Below are positions 36,429 to 45,186 of a stretch of DNA of 64,000 bases, one piece after another. This DNA comes from Mobilicoccus sp032056465. GTDB taxonomy: Bacteria > Actinomycetota > Actinomycetes > Actinomycetales > Dermatophilaceae. The translations under genes and the position numbers were made by a program. The notes beneath the pieces were generated by a model. It was not told where the DNA came from, did no database searches, and saw only the letters and a program-made list of their open reading frames with translations. Numbering within the stretch: position 1 is the stretch's first letter; every line of letters starts with the position of its first letter. The DNA lies in assembly GCF_032056465.1 (NCBI RefSeq), contig NZ_DAMBCL010000005.1, one strand, 5' to 3'.

Positions 36429-37495
36429 GTCCCGTCCGTCGGGGAGGAGACCGTCGGCGCGGGTGAGCCGGGTGTCGGGCTCGTGGGGGTCGCGGTGCCG
36501 GGCTCGCTCGTCGTGCCCGAGGGCCGAGGGGTGAGGGTGATGGGCGCCGTGGGTTCACCGCCGGGGCAGGTGCCCGCGTCGGCGGGGCCGAGGCGCCCGG
36601 CGAACCACGTGGCGAGGGCCGAGGCGGTGGTCGTGGCGGTCTCGTGGGCGTCGTCGGACGGGGCGACGAGGAACGCCACGGCGGTGCGTCCCCCGTCGTG
36701 GTCGAGGGTGCCGATCTGCCGAACGAGGTATCCGTGGTCGCTCGGCCCCCACCCGCCCTTGAACCGCGCCCGGTCGCCGAGAGCGCCGAGACCCCAGCGC
36801 TGTTCGGCCTCGATTCGCGCCATCTCGTCGTAGACGACCGCGGAGTCGCCCGACGCGCACGGGAGGTGGGCGGCGTACCGCGCGGAGTCCTCCACCCGCC
36901 ACACCGAGCGACCGAAGCCGTGGTTCTCGCCCTCGTCGGGATCGACGTCGGTGCGGGTGTCGCCGGCCGCCCGCAACACGGTCTCGACGGCCTCCTCGGC
37001 GACCTTGTCGGCGCCGAGGCTCGTGTAGAGCGCCTCCGCGGCGTCGTTGTCGGACCATTCGATCGCGGCGCGTACCCAGGTCAGCATCGACTCCGGCGCC
37101 TTCTCGGCGCCCCCGGCGTGTCCGAGAGCGGCGACGGCGATGGGCACCTTGATCGTCGACCACGCATCGGCGTCCCGCGTGGTGCCGAGTGTCTGCACCT
37201 TGTCGGGGGCGCCCACCGGCGCCCAGGCCAGGGAGAGCTCGCCGGGGTGCTGCGCGGCGAAGGCGTCGAACTCCGACTGCAGGGCGGGCACGGTGAGGGC
37301 CGGGGGTGCCTGCGTGGCGGAAGGCCCACGGGTCGGATCGGGGGGGATCCCACCGCAGCCTGCGCTCACCCCCACCGCGAGGGAGGCCACAGCGAGTGCC
37401 GCCAGCAGGGACCCGCGTCGACGACGGGACCCGCGTCGACGACGACCCACGGGGCGCTGCCGCGGGATGCGCGGTCCGCCCGGGGCGGGGTTCAC
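36416..37495 (-). CDS. Beta-lactamase-like serine hydrolase, probable lipoprotein
   Basis: The 359-residue exported protein has an Arg-rich N-terminus, a hydrophobic segment LLAALAVASLAVGVSAGC, and a cysteine that could be lipidated, although Ser at -3 is off the lipobox consensus. The mature part has the class A beta-lactamase/PBP triad order: SxxK in WSTIKVPIA, SDN in EWSDNDAAEALY, and K-G-G in RFKGGWG. It resembles the beta-lactamase2-type hydrolase family; true antibiotic hydrolysis cannot be claimed because the Glu166 loop is not evident. The last 45 residues are Thr/Pro/Ser-rich. The GTG start overlaps the ftsK TGA (GTGA), so it is translationally coupled to ftsK, an unusual pairing. 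Confidence 0.8.
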   Translation of the reverse strand: MNPAPGGPRIPRQRPVGRRRRGSRRRRGSLLAALAVASLAVGVSAGCGGIPPDPTRGPSATQAPPALTVPALQSEFDAFAAQHPGELSLAWAPVGAPDKVQTLGTTRDADAWSTIKVPIAVAALGHAGGAEKAPESMLTWVRAAIEWSDNDAAEALYTSLGADKVAEEAVETVLRAAGDTRTDVDPDEGENHGFGRSVWRVEDSARYAAHLPCASGDSAVVYDEMARIEAEQRWGLGALGDRARFKGGWGPSDHGYLVRQIGTLDHDGGRTAVAFLVAPSDDAHETATTTASALATWFAGRLGPADAGTCPGGEPTAPITLTPRPSGTTSEPGTATPTSPTPGSPAPTVSSPTDGTSRR

Positions 37496-40314
37496 AAGCG
37501 ATCGCGCCCGGTGAGCTCCCAGGCGTCCTCGCTGTCGTCGTCCTCCTCGTCGACGAACTCGACCTCGTCGATCGCCTCGGTCCGGCCACCCGGGCCCGCC
37601 GCCGGCGCGGGAGGCTCGTCGCCGCGGATCATCGCGAGGGTGAGGTCGAGGTCGTCGGGCTTGACGAGGACGTCGCGAGCCTTGGAGCCCTCGGAGGGTC
37701 CGACGATGTTGCGCGACTCGAGCAGGTCCATGAGGCGCCCGGCCTTCGCGAACCCGACCCGCAGCTTGCGCTGGAGCATCGACGTCGACCCGAACTGCGT
37801 GGTGACGACCTGCTCGGCTGCCGCGAGGAGCAGCTCGAGGTCGTCGCCGATGTCCTCGTCGATCTGCTTCTTCTCGGCCTTGACGGTGACGTCGTCGCGG
37901 TAGACCGGTTTGAGCTGCTCGGTGACGTGGGTGACGACCCCGTGGATCTCGGACTCCTTGACCCACGCCCCCTGCGTGCGCATCGGCTTGCTGCGACCCA
38001 TGGGGAGGAACAGCGCATCGCCCTGCCCGATGAGCTTCTCGGCGCCTGGTTGGTCGAGGACGACGCGGGAGTCGGCGAGCGAGCTCGTCGCGAACGCCAT
38101 GCGGCTCGGCACGTTGGCCTTGATGAGGCCGGTGACGACGTCGACGCTCGGCCGCTGCGTCGCGAGGACGAGGTGGATGCCCGCCGCCCGCGCGAGCTGG
38201 GTGATGCGGACGATGGACTCCTCGACGTCGCGGGGCGCGACCATCATGAGGTCGGCGAGCTCGTCGACGACGACGAGGAGGTAGGGGTAGGGCTGGAGGA
38301 CGCGCTCGGACCCGGGCAGCGGCGTGACGGCCCCGGAGCGCACGGCCTTGTTGAAGTCGTCGATGTGCTTGAACCCGAACGCCGCGAGGTCGTCGTAGCG
38401 GGCGTCCATCTCGCGCACGACCCACTGGAGGGCCTCGGCGGCCTTCTTGGGGTTGGTGATGATCGGCGTGATGAGGTGCGGGATGCCGTCGTAGGCGGTG
38501 AGCTCGACCCGCTTGGGGTCGACGAGGATCATTCGCACCTCGTCGGGCGTGGCCCGCATGAGGATCGACGTGATCATCGAGTTGACGAAGCTCGACTTGC
38601 CCGAGCCGGTCGCCCCCGCGACGAGCAGGTGCGGCATCTTGGCGAGGTTCGCGATGACGTAGCCGCCCTCGACGTCCTTGCCGACACCCATGACCATCGG
38701 GTGGTGGTTGCGACGCGCGACCTCGCTGCGCAGCACGTCGCCGAGTGAGACCGTCTCGCGGTCGGCGTTGGGGATCTCGATGCCGATGGCCGACTTGCCG
38801 GGGATCGGCGAGAGGATGCGGACGTCGGCGCTCGCGACGGCATACGCGATGTTCTTGCTCAGGGCCGTCACGCGCTCGACCTTGACGCCGGGGCCGAGTT
38901 CGACCTCGTACCGCGTGACCGTCGGGCCGCGCGAGAACCCGGTGACCTGGGCGTCGATGCCGAACTGGTCGAGGACCCCCGTGAGGGACTCGACGACCTG
39001 GTCGTTGACCGCGCTGCGGGCCTTGGGCGGGGTGCCGGGTTCGAGCAGGGCCGCGTCGGGAAGGGCGTAGGAGACGTCGCCGGTGATGACGAGCTGCTCG
39101 ACCCGTTGCGGCAGCGGCTCGGTGGGCGGCGCCGGTAGATCGACCTTGGTCTCGGGGACCGACTTTGCGCGCGCCGTGGCGCCCAATGCGCTCCCCGCGG
39201 CCCGAGAACCGCTCCCCCGTCCGCCGGCACCCGGCGTGGTCTCGAGCAGTTCGGTGTCGGGGGTTGTCGCGGGCGTCGGCGGGGTGGGGTCGGCGGCGCC
39301 ACGGCCCCGGCCACGCGACGGAGCGGGCGCCTCGGCATCGTCGCCGAAGGCTGCGCGGCCCGACCCGGCGCCGTCATCGTCGCCGTCCTTGCGGGCGAGG
39401 CGCCGTGACCGACGACGATGGACCTCGGCGGCCTGCTCGAAGGCCTCCTCACCGTCGTCCGAGGCGCGGCGGCGCCCGCGGGTCGTGCGGAGCACCTCGG
39501 TGTCCTCGGCCGAGGATCGATGAGCGGAGCCGAAGAGGGCGTCGCCCGCCTCCCCCAGCCGCTCGGGGATGCGGTGCACGGGCGTCGCCGTGACGACGAG
39601 GAGTCCGAAGAAGCCGAGCAGGACGAGGAGCGGCACGGCCCCCCACACGGTGAGCCCGGCCTCCAAGGGCCCGGCGGCGAGGTAGCCGATCATGCCGCCG
39701 GCGGTGCGCAGCGGAGGGAACCCGTCGGCCGGCGAGGGTGCCCCGGTGGCGAGGTGGGTGATCCCGCACGCGGAGAACAGCAGCGCGGTCATGCCGATCG
39801 AGATGCGGTTGACCCGACGGTCGTCGTCGGGGGCGCGAAGGATGAGCAGGCCGATGAGAAGGAAGACGAGCGGCAACGCGAGGGCCACGAGCCCCACGGT
39901 GCCGGCGACGACCGCGTGGATGCCGTCACCGACGACGCCGGGCAGACCCCACCACTCGCGCACGGCGACGATGACGGCGGCGGCGAGGAACAACAGCCCG
40001 ATGCCGTCGCGCTGATGCTCGGGCTCGAGGTCCGAGGCACTCCGTCCCACTCGTCGCACCGCCCCACCGGCCACGTGGGCCATGCCGTTCCAGGTCGAAC
40101 TCACCGCACGCACGGGCCAGCTCGGCCCGTTGCTGCGTCGACCTCCGCCGCGACCACCGCTCGGCCGCGACGACCCCCGCGAAGAGGCCGGCCGGCTCCC
40201 GCCGCGCGAGGCCCCGCCCGTCGAGCGTCCCGACGTGCGACTCCCGGACGCACGACTCGAGCCGCCGGCCGATCGGGTCGGACGGCGGGTCGAGGACGTG
40301 TTACGAGAGGCCAC
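37492..40314 (-). CDS. ftsK: DNA translocase FtsK/SpoIIIE
   Basis: Septum-located ATPase that pumps chromosome DNA during division. The protein has 940 residues: a basic Ser/Gly/Arg-rich N-terminal tail of about 75, four membrane spans between about 100 and 245, a charged linker of about 170 residues, then the motor with Walker A VAGATGSGKSS near 567 and Walker B YLLVVVDELADLMM, and a C-terminal gamma winged helix (STSMLQRKLRVGFAKAGRLMDLLE). The start is GTG at 40314; a TAGTCT box ends 6 nt before it and there is no ribosome-binding site, so it is leaderless. A coupled lipoprotein gene follows. pgsA-cinA-clgR lie further downstream as in relatives. Confidence 0.96.
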   Translation of the reverse strand: MASRNTSSTRRPTRSAGGSSRASGSRTSGRSTGGASRGGSRPASSRGSSRPSGGRGGGRRSNGPSWPVRAVSSTWNGMAHVAGGAVRRVGRSASDLEPEHQRDGIGLLFLAAAVIVAVREWWGLPGVVGDGIHAVVAGTVGLVALALPLVFLLIGLLILRAPDDDRRVNRISIGMTALLFSACGITHLATGAPSPADGFPPLRTAGGMIGYLAAGPLEAGLTVWGAVPLLVLLGFFGLLVVTATPVHRIPERLGEAGDALFGSAHRSSAEDTEVLRTTRGRRRASDDGEEAFEQAAEVHRRRSRRLARKDGDDDGAGSGRAAFGDDAEAPAPSRGRGRGAADPTPPTPATTPDTELLETTPGAGGRGSGSRAAGSALGATARAKSVPETKVDLPAPPTEPLPQRVEQLVITGDVSYALPDAALLEPGTPPKARSAVNDQVVESLTGVLDQFGIDAQVTGFSRGPTVTRYEVELGPGVKVERVTALSKNIAYAVASADVRILSPIPGKSAIGIEIPNADRETVSLGDVLRSEVARRNHHPMVMGVGKDVEGGYVIANLAKMPHLLVAGATGSGKSSFVNSMITSILMRATPDEVRMILVDPKRVELTAYDGIPHLITPIITNPKKAAEALQWVVREMDARYDDLAAFGFKHIDDFNKAVRSGAVTPLPGSERVLQPYPYLLVVVDELADLMMVAPRDVEESIVRITQLARAAGIHLVLATQRPSVDVVTGLIKANVPSRMAFATSSLADSRVVLDQPGAEKLIGQGDALFLPMGRSKPMRTQGAWVKESEIHGVVTHVTEQLKPVYRDDVTVKAEKKQIDEDIGDDLELLLAAAEQVVTTQFGSTSMLQRKLRVGFAKAGRLMDLLESRNIVGPSEGSKARDVLVKPDDLDLTLAMIRGDEPPAPAAGPGGRTEAIDEVEFVDEEDDDSEDAWELTGRDRL

Positions 40315-40320
40315 GGTCGC

Positions 40321-40326
40321 AGACTA
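40321..40326 (-). promoter_or_regulatory. -10 box of leaderless ftsK transcript
   Basis: TAGTCT on the minus strand, six bases before the GTG of ftsK. Confidence 0.55.
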
Positions 40327-40494
40327 GGCGAGAACCCCCAGGGCGACGCACCCGACACCCCGCCCCGCGACCCCGCGGAACGCAGGCCCATGCCGACGCC
40401 TCCAGCCCGACGGACCCGATCGGGAACGGCCGCTGCCGACAGACCACGGCAGGACCAGGACGACGTGGACCGCCCGCAGGAGGCACCGGATTCG

Positions 40495-41466
40495 TCATCG
40501 GCGCACGGAATCGATGACCTCGCGCAGCGCGGCGCCGCTGGCCAGGAGCATTTCGCGCTCCTCGGGAACGAGCGGCGGGCTCACCACCCGCTCGGCCCCC
40601 CCGGCGCCGACGATCGTCGGCAGGCTGATGGCGACGCCCTCGAGGGCCTCCAGCGACGGATCGAGCTCACGGGCGGTCTGCACCCGGGAGACGGGCAGGA
40701 CGACGTGCTCGTCGCGCAACACCGCCTGGATGATGCGTCCCGCCGCAAGACCGATCGCGTAGTTCGTCGCGCCCTTGCCCTCGATGACGGTGTAGGCCGC
40801 GCGGACGACACCGTGGGTCATGTCGGCGAGGATCTCGGGGCTGAAGAGGCGGGTGCCCTTCTCGGTCCACTCCGTGATCGGGATGTTGCCGATGCGGCTG
40901 GAGGACCACAGCGGGAACTCGCTGTCGCCGTGCTCGCCGACGACCATCGCGTGGACGCTCGTGGGCGCGACCCGCGCGATCTCCGCGACGAGCCACCGCA
41001 GTCGGCTCGAGTCGAGCACACACCCCGAGCTGAACAGCCTGGCCGGGGACACCCCGAACTCCTCGACCGCGACCGCGGTGAGGACGTCGCACGGGTTCGT
41101 CACGAGGACGATCACCGCGTCCGGTGACTGCGCGAGGACCTGCGGCAGCACCGAGCGCATGATCGCGACGTTCTTGGCGACGAGGTCGAGGCGGGTCTCC
41201 CCCGGCTTCTGCGCCGCGCCCGCCGTGACGACGACGACGTCGGCGTTCTCGAGGACGTCCGGGTCGTCGCCGCCGATGACGCGGCAGTTCGTGAACTGGC
41301 TGCCGTGGGCCATGTCGCGCACCTCGGCGCGAGCCTTGGTGCGGTTGACGTCATACAGCGCGATCTCCCGGGCGAGCCCACGGATCTGCGCGTTGTACGC
41401 GACGGCGGTCCCGACGGCACCGGCGCCCACGACGCCGATCTTCGATCCGTGCCCGGAGGTCCTCAT
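40495..41466 (-). CDS. ldh: L-lactate dehydrogenase
   Basis: NAD-dependent interconversion of pyruvate and lactate. The 323-residue protein has dinucleotide motif GVVGAGAVGTAVAY, the substrate-specificity loop AAQKPGETR whose Gln marks lactate rather than malate dehydrogenase (which has Arg), VTNPCDVLT, and the catalytic His in VVGEHGDSEFP. The ATG at 41466 follows GAGGAGAG. It stands alone between rnj (44 nt upstream) and ftsK (180 nt downstream), a position where relatives usually have no ldh, so it appears to be a local insertion into the conserved block. Confidence 0.94.
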   Translation of the reverse strand: MRTSGHGSKIGVVGAGAVGTAVAYNAQIRGLAREIALYDVNRTKARAEVRDMAHGSQFTNCRVIGGDDPDVLENADVVVVTAGAAQKPGETRLDLVAKNVAIMRSVLPQVLAQSPDAVIVLVTNPCDVLTAVAVEEFGVSPARLFSSGCVLDSSRLRWLVAEIARVAPTSVHAMVVGEHGDSEFPLWSSSRIGNIPITEWTEKGTRLFSPEILADMTHGVVRAAYTVIEGKGATNYAIGLAAGRIIQAVLRDEHVVLPVSRVQTARELDPSLEALEGVAISLPTIVGAGGAERVVSPPLVPEEREMLLASGAALREVIDSVRR

Positions 41467-41510
41467 GGCTTCGTTCTCTCCTCGCTCGCGTGCGCGGCCC
41501 CGCCCGCCGC

Positions 41511-43196
41511 TCAGGCCTCGATGACGACGGGGATGATCATCGGGCGGCGCCGCAGCTTGCCGCCCACGTAGCTGCCGACGGTGCGCCGGACGACCTGCTG
41601 GAGCTGATGGGTGTCGGTGACGCCCTTGCCCGCGGCCTCCTCGACCGCCTTCGTGATCTGCGGCGCGATGGTGCCGAAGACGTCGAGGTCCTCGGCGAAT
41701 CCGCGGGCCAGGATCTCCGGACCCGTCGTCACCCGCCCGGTGCTCACGTCCACGCCCACGACGACGGTGACGAACCCCTCGTCGCGCAGGATCCGCCGGT
41801 CCTTGAGCAGGGCCTCGGTGGTGCCGCCGACGGAGGACCCGTCGACGTAGACGTACCCGCAGTCGACGGCGCCGGAGATCTCCGCCCGACCGTCGACGAG
41901 GTCGATGCAGACCCCGTCCTCGGCGAGGAGGACGTTGCTCCTGGGGACGCCCGTCTGCTCGGCGAGGCGACCGTTGGCGACGAGGTGGCGCCACTCGCCG
42001 TGCACCGGCATGACGTTGCGCGGCCGGATGATGTTGTAGCAGTAAAGGAGTTCCCCGGCGCTCGCGTGCCCGGAGACGTGGACCCGCGCGTTGCCCTTGT
42101 GGACGACGTCGGCCCCGAGGCGCATGAGCCCGTTGATGACGCGGTAGACGGCGTTCTCGTTGCCGGGGATGAGCGAGCTCGCGAGGAGCACGGTGTCGCC
42201 CTCGCCGATCTCGATCTTGTGGTCGCGGTTGGCCATCCGCGACAACGCGGCCATGGGTTCGCCCTGCGACCCGGTGCAGATGAGCACCTGCCGTTCCTCC
42301 GGGTAGTCGTCGAGCTTCTTGAAGTCGACGACGACGCCCGGAGGCACGTGGAGGTACCCGAGGTCCTCGGCGATCCCCATGTTGCGGACCATGGAGCGCC
42401 CGACGATCGCGACCTTGCGGCCGTACTCCGCCGCGGCGTCGAGCACCTGCTGCACCCGGTGCACGTGGGAGGAGAAGCAGGCGACGATGATGCGGCGCTG
42501 CGCCTTGGCGAAGACCCGTTCGATGGCCGGGTAGATGTCCTTCTCGTGGACGGTGAAGCCCGGCACCTCGGCGTTGGTGGAATCGACAAGGAAGAGGTCG
42601 ACGCCCTCCTCGCCGAGGCGCGCGAACGCCCGCAGGTCGGTGATGCGCCGGTCCAGCGGGAGCTGGTCCATCTTGAAGTCGCCGGTGTGGAGGATGAGCT
42701 GGTCCTCGGTGCGGACGGCGACGGCGAGCGCGTCCGGGATGGAGTGGTTGACCGCGATGAACTCGAGGTCGAAGACGCCCAGCTGCTCGCGTTGCCCCTC
42801 GGTGACCCCGAGGGTGTAGGGCTTGATGCGGTGCTCCTTGAGCTTGGCCTCGACGAGCGCGAGCGTGAGTGTTGAGCCGAGCAGGGGGATGTCGGGCTTG
42901 AGCCGCAGGAGGTAGGGCACGGCGCCGATGTGGTCCTCGTGGCCGTGGGTGAGGACGATGGCCTCGACGTCGTTGAGGCGGTCCTCGATCGAGGAGAAGT
43001 CCGGCAGGATGAGGTCGACGCCCGGGTGATGGTCCTCGGGGAAGAGGACCCCGCAGTCGATGACGAGCAGACGCCCGCGATGCTCGAGGACGGTCATGTT
43101 GCGACCGACCTCGCCGAGGCCGCCGAGGGGGGTGACCCGCACTCCGCCGGGGGCGAGCGGACCGGGCTGCGGGAGTTCGAGGTGCTGATTGCTCAC
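41511..43196 (-). CDS. rnj: Ribonuclease J
   Basis: Metallo-beta-lactamase/beta-CASP ribonuclease with 5'-3' exo- and endonuclease activity for RNA maturation and decay. The 561-residue protein shows LTHGHEDHIGAVPYLL (zinc site), ILHTGDFKMD, STNAEVPGFT, beta-CASP motif ICTGSQGEPMAALSRMA, and HVSGHAS. The C-terminal domain ends RRRPMIIPVVIEA. The GTG start forms a GTGA overlap with the dapA stop, so the pair is coupled; dapA-rnj is a conserved actinobacterial pair. Confidence 0.95.
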   Translation of the reverse strand: MSNQHLELPQPGPLAPGGVRVTPLGGLGEVGRNMTVLEHRGRLLVIDCGVLFPEDHHPGVDLILPDFSSIEDRLNDVEAIVLTHGHEDHIGAVPYLLRLKPDIPLLGSTLTLALVEAKLKEHRIKPYTLGVTEGQREQLGVFDLEFIAVNHSIPDALAVAVRTEDQLILHTGDFKMDQLPLDRRITDLRAFARLGEEGVDLFLVDSTNAEVPGFTVHEKDIYPAIERVFAKAQRRIIVACFSSHVHRVQQVLDAAAEYGRKVAIVGRSMVRNMGIAEDLGYLHVPPGVVVDFKKLDDYPEERQVLICTGSQGEPMAALSRMANRDHKIEIGEGDTVLLASSLIPGNENAVYRVINGLMRLGADVVHKGNARVHVSGHASAGELLYCYNIIRPRNVMPVHGEWRHLVANGRLAEQTGVPRSNVLLAEDGVCIDLVDGRAEISGAVDCGYVYVDGSSVGGTTEALLKDRRILRDEGFVTVVVGVDVSTGRVTTGPEILARGFAEDLDVFGTIAPQITKAVEEAAGKGVTDTHQLQQVVRRTVGSYVGGKLRRRPMIIPVVIEA

Positions 43197-44080
43197 AGGA
43201 CACCCGCTTCGCGCAGACCGGCACGCAGGCGCTCGAGTTGGTCGTCCTCCATCGGTGGCAGCGGGCCGCGCACGGTCGCGCAGGTGAGCACGCCCTGCTC
43301 GACGAGCGCCGCCTTGGCCGCGACCGCCCCCTGGGTGAGGCCCATGACGGCGTCGACGGCCGGGACGAGGTCGAGGTGGATGCGGCGGGCGGTGTCGAAG
43401 TCGTTCCCGGCGGCGGCGGCGACCATCGCGGCGTAGGCGCGCGAGGCGACGTGGGTCGTCACGCCGACGACACCAACCGCGCCCTGGGCCATGTGCGGCA
43501 GGGTGGCGCCGTCGTCCCCGGAGTACCAGATGAGGTCGGTGGCACGCATGACGTGCGAGGACGCCCACAGGTCACCCTTGGCGTCCTTGACCGCGACGAT
43601 GCGCTCGTGCTCGGCGAGGGCGATGAGGGTCTCGGTCGCGATGGGCACCCCGGAACGGCCGGGGATGTCGTAGAGCATGACGGGCACGGTGGCCGCGTCG
43701 GCGACCTCACGGAAGTGCCGCAGGAGGCCGTTCTGCGGCGGCTTCGAGTAGTACGGGGTGACGACGAGCAGCCCGTGAGCGCCGCGCTCCTGCGCCTGCG
43801 CCGCGAGGTGCAGGGTGTGCGCGGTGTCGTTCGTGCCGACCCCGGCGACGACCTTCGCGCGGTCCCCCACGGCTTCGAGCACCGTGGCGACGAGCTGTGC
43901 CTTCTCCTCGTCCGAGGTGGTGGCCGACTCCCCCGTGGTGCCGTTGACGACCAGCCCGTCGTTGCCCTCGTCGACGAGGTGGCGGGCGAGACGTGCGGCG
44001 GCGTCGAGATCGAGCGCCCCCCGCTCGTCCATCGGGGTGACCATGGCGGTGAGCAGGCGGCCGAAGGCAGGTGTCGACAT
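43193..44080 (-). CDS. dapA: 4-hydroxy-tetrahydrodipicolinate synthase
   Basis: First committed enzyme of lysine/DAP synthesis, condensing pyruvate with aspartate semialdehyde. The 295-residue protein has NGTTGES (substrate contact), VTPYYSKPPQNGLLRHF with the catalytic Tyr, YDIPGRSG, and the Schiff-base Lys in IVAVKDAKGD. The ATG at 44080 has no ribosome-binding site, and a TACCGT box lies 7 nt before it, implying a leaderless message. Coupled to rnj by a GTGA overlap. thyX, which lies next to dapA in mycobacteria, is absent; instead thyA-folA diverge from dapA. Confidence 0.95.
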   Translation of the reverse strand: MSTPAFGRLLTAMVTPMDERGALDLDAAARLARHLVDEGNDGLVVNGTTGESATTSDEEKAQLVATVLEAVGDRAKVVAGVGTNDTAHTLHLAAQAQERGAHGLLVVTPYYSKPPQNGLLRHFREVADAATVPVMLYDIPGRSGVPIATETLIALAEHERIVAVKDAKGDLWASSHVMRATDLIWYSGDDGATLPHMAQGAVGVVGVTTHVASRAYAAMVAAAAGNDFDTARRIHLDLVPAVDAVMGLTQGAVAAKAALVEQGVLTCATVRGPLPPMEDDQLERLRAGLREAGVL

Positions 44081-44087
44081 GGGAGAC

Positions 44088-44093
44088 ACGGTA
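44088..44093 (-). promoter_or_regulatory. -10 box of leaderless dapA transcript
   Basis: TACCGT on the minus strand, seven bases before the dapA ATG. Confidence 0.5.
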
Positions 44094-44150
44094 GCGCCAC
44101 CCACCGACGGACTCACCCGTGGCGCCGAGGCGTCGGACCCGGGACACGAC

Positions 44151-44194
44151 GAACGCGGCGCTACTCGCTCGGGGGTTCGAGTAGCGCCGCGTTC
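44151..44194. other. Perfect 17-bp inverted repeat between divergent dapA and thyA
   Basis: Arms 44151-44167 and 44178-44194 are exact reverse complements around a 10-nt loop. It lies upstream of both predicted -10 boxes (44088-44093 and 44355-44360), so it belongs to neither gene's expected transcript. Could be a relic terminator, an insulating terminator or an operator. Confidence 0.6.
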
Positions 44195-44354
44195 AAGGGG
44201 GTTATCGCCGGAGGCGCGCAGACGTTACGTCGCGGCAGGGTGACGTGACGTGATGCCCGTCACATTCGTGCGGCACGGCGCGCGCCGATGTCGTCGCGAC
44301 CACCTCCCCGGTCACCGCGTCGGCGCAGCTGGGCCGGTTGTCGGGGGGCGTCGC

Positions 44355-44360
44355 TACGGT
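44355..44360 (+). promoter_or_regulatory. -10 box of leaderless thyA transcript
   Basis: TACGGT with exactly six bases to the thyA ATG at 44367. No ribosome-binding site is present in those bases. Confidence 0.55.
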
Positions 44361-44366
44361 GATCCC

Positions 44367-45179
44367 ATGCAGCCCTACCTCGACCTCCTCACGCGGATCC
44401 TCGACGACGGCACGGAACGGGGCGACCGCACGGGCACCGGCACGCTCTCGGTGTTCGGCCACCACATGCGGTTCGACCTCACCCAGGGGTTTCCGGTGGT
44501 CACCACCAAGCGGGTGCACCTCCGGTCGGTGTTCGGGGAGCTGCTGTGGTTCCTGCGGGGCGACACCAACGTCGCCTGGCTGCACGAGCACGGCATCACG
44601 ATCTGGGACGAGTGGGCCGACGAGTCCGGCGACCTCGGGCCGGTCTACGGGCACCAGTGGCGGTCGTGGCCGACTCCCGACGGACGCACCGTCGACCAGA
44701 TCGCGGGGGTCGTCGAGTCGATCCGCACCGACCCCTACTCACGGCGCCACCTCGTCTCGGCGTGGAACGTCGCCGAGGTCGAGCAGATGGCGTTGCCGCC
44801 GTGCCACACGATGTTCCAGTTCTACGTCGGCCCGTCGCGAGGCGGCGGCCCCGACCGATTGTCCTGCCAGCTGTACCAGCGCAGCGCCGACACCTTTCTC
44901 GGCGTGCCGTTCAACATCGCCTCCTACGCCCTGCTCACCCACATGGTCGCGCAGGTCACCGGGCTCGCGGTCGGCGACTTCGTCCACACGATCGGTGACG
45001 CCCACCTCTACCTCAACCATCTCGACCAGGCCCGGGAGCAGCTCGGTCGCCGCCCTCGTCCGCTGCCCACCCTGCGGTTGAACCCCGCGGTCACCACCAT
45101 CGACGGGTTCGAGCTCGCCGACATCGCCCTCGAGGGGTACGACCCGCACCCGGCCATCTCCGCCCCCATCGCGGTGTGA
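44367..45179 (+). CDS. thyA: Thymidylate synthase (ThyA)
   Basis: Methylates dUMP to dTMP using methylene-tetrahydrofolate. The 270-residue protein has folate/dUMP-binding RTGTGTLSVFG, the catalytic Cys in LPPCHTMFQFYV, CQLYQRSADTFLGVPFNIASYALL, and a C-terminal HPAISAPIAV. A six-residue insert (PSRGGGPDR) follows the FQFYV strand. The ATG lies six bases after a TACGGT box. folA begins 7 nt after the stop, giving the usual thyA-folA pair; FolA recycles the dihydrofolate ThyA makes. Confidence 0.97.
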   Translation: MQPYLDLLTRILDDGTERGDRTGTGTLSVFGHHMRFDLTQGFPVVTTKRVHLRSVFGELLWFLRGDTNVAWLHEHGITIWDEWADESGDLGPVYGHQWRSWPTPDGRTVDQIAGVVESIRTDPYSRRHLVSAWNVAEVEQMALPPCHTMFQFYVGPSRGGGPDRLSCQLYQRSADTFLGVPFNIASYALLTHMVAQVTGLAVGDFVHTIGDAHLYLNHLDQAREQLGRRPRPLPTLRLNPAVTTIDGFELADIALEGYDPHPAISAPIAV

Positions 45180-45186
45180 GATCCCG

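Noticed and set aside
36416..37495. Calling the lipoprotein a beta-lactamase resistance gene
   Set aside because: SxxK/SDN/KGG are also present in non-lactamase serine hydrolases and PBPs, and no deacylating Glu loop is evident.
40301..40498. 65-codon open frame between ldh and ftsK
   Set aside because: No ribosome-binding site, Pro/Arg/Gly-rich, overlaps the ftsK promoter and start.
44081..44366. Lysine riboswitch upstream of dapA
   Set aside because: The dapA message appears leaderless and the hairpin lies upstream of its -10 box; no L-box core is recognisable.
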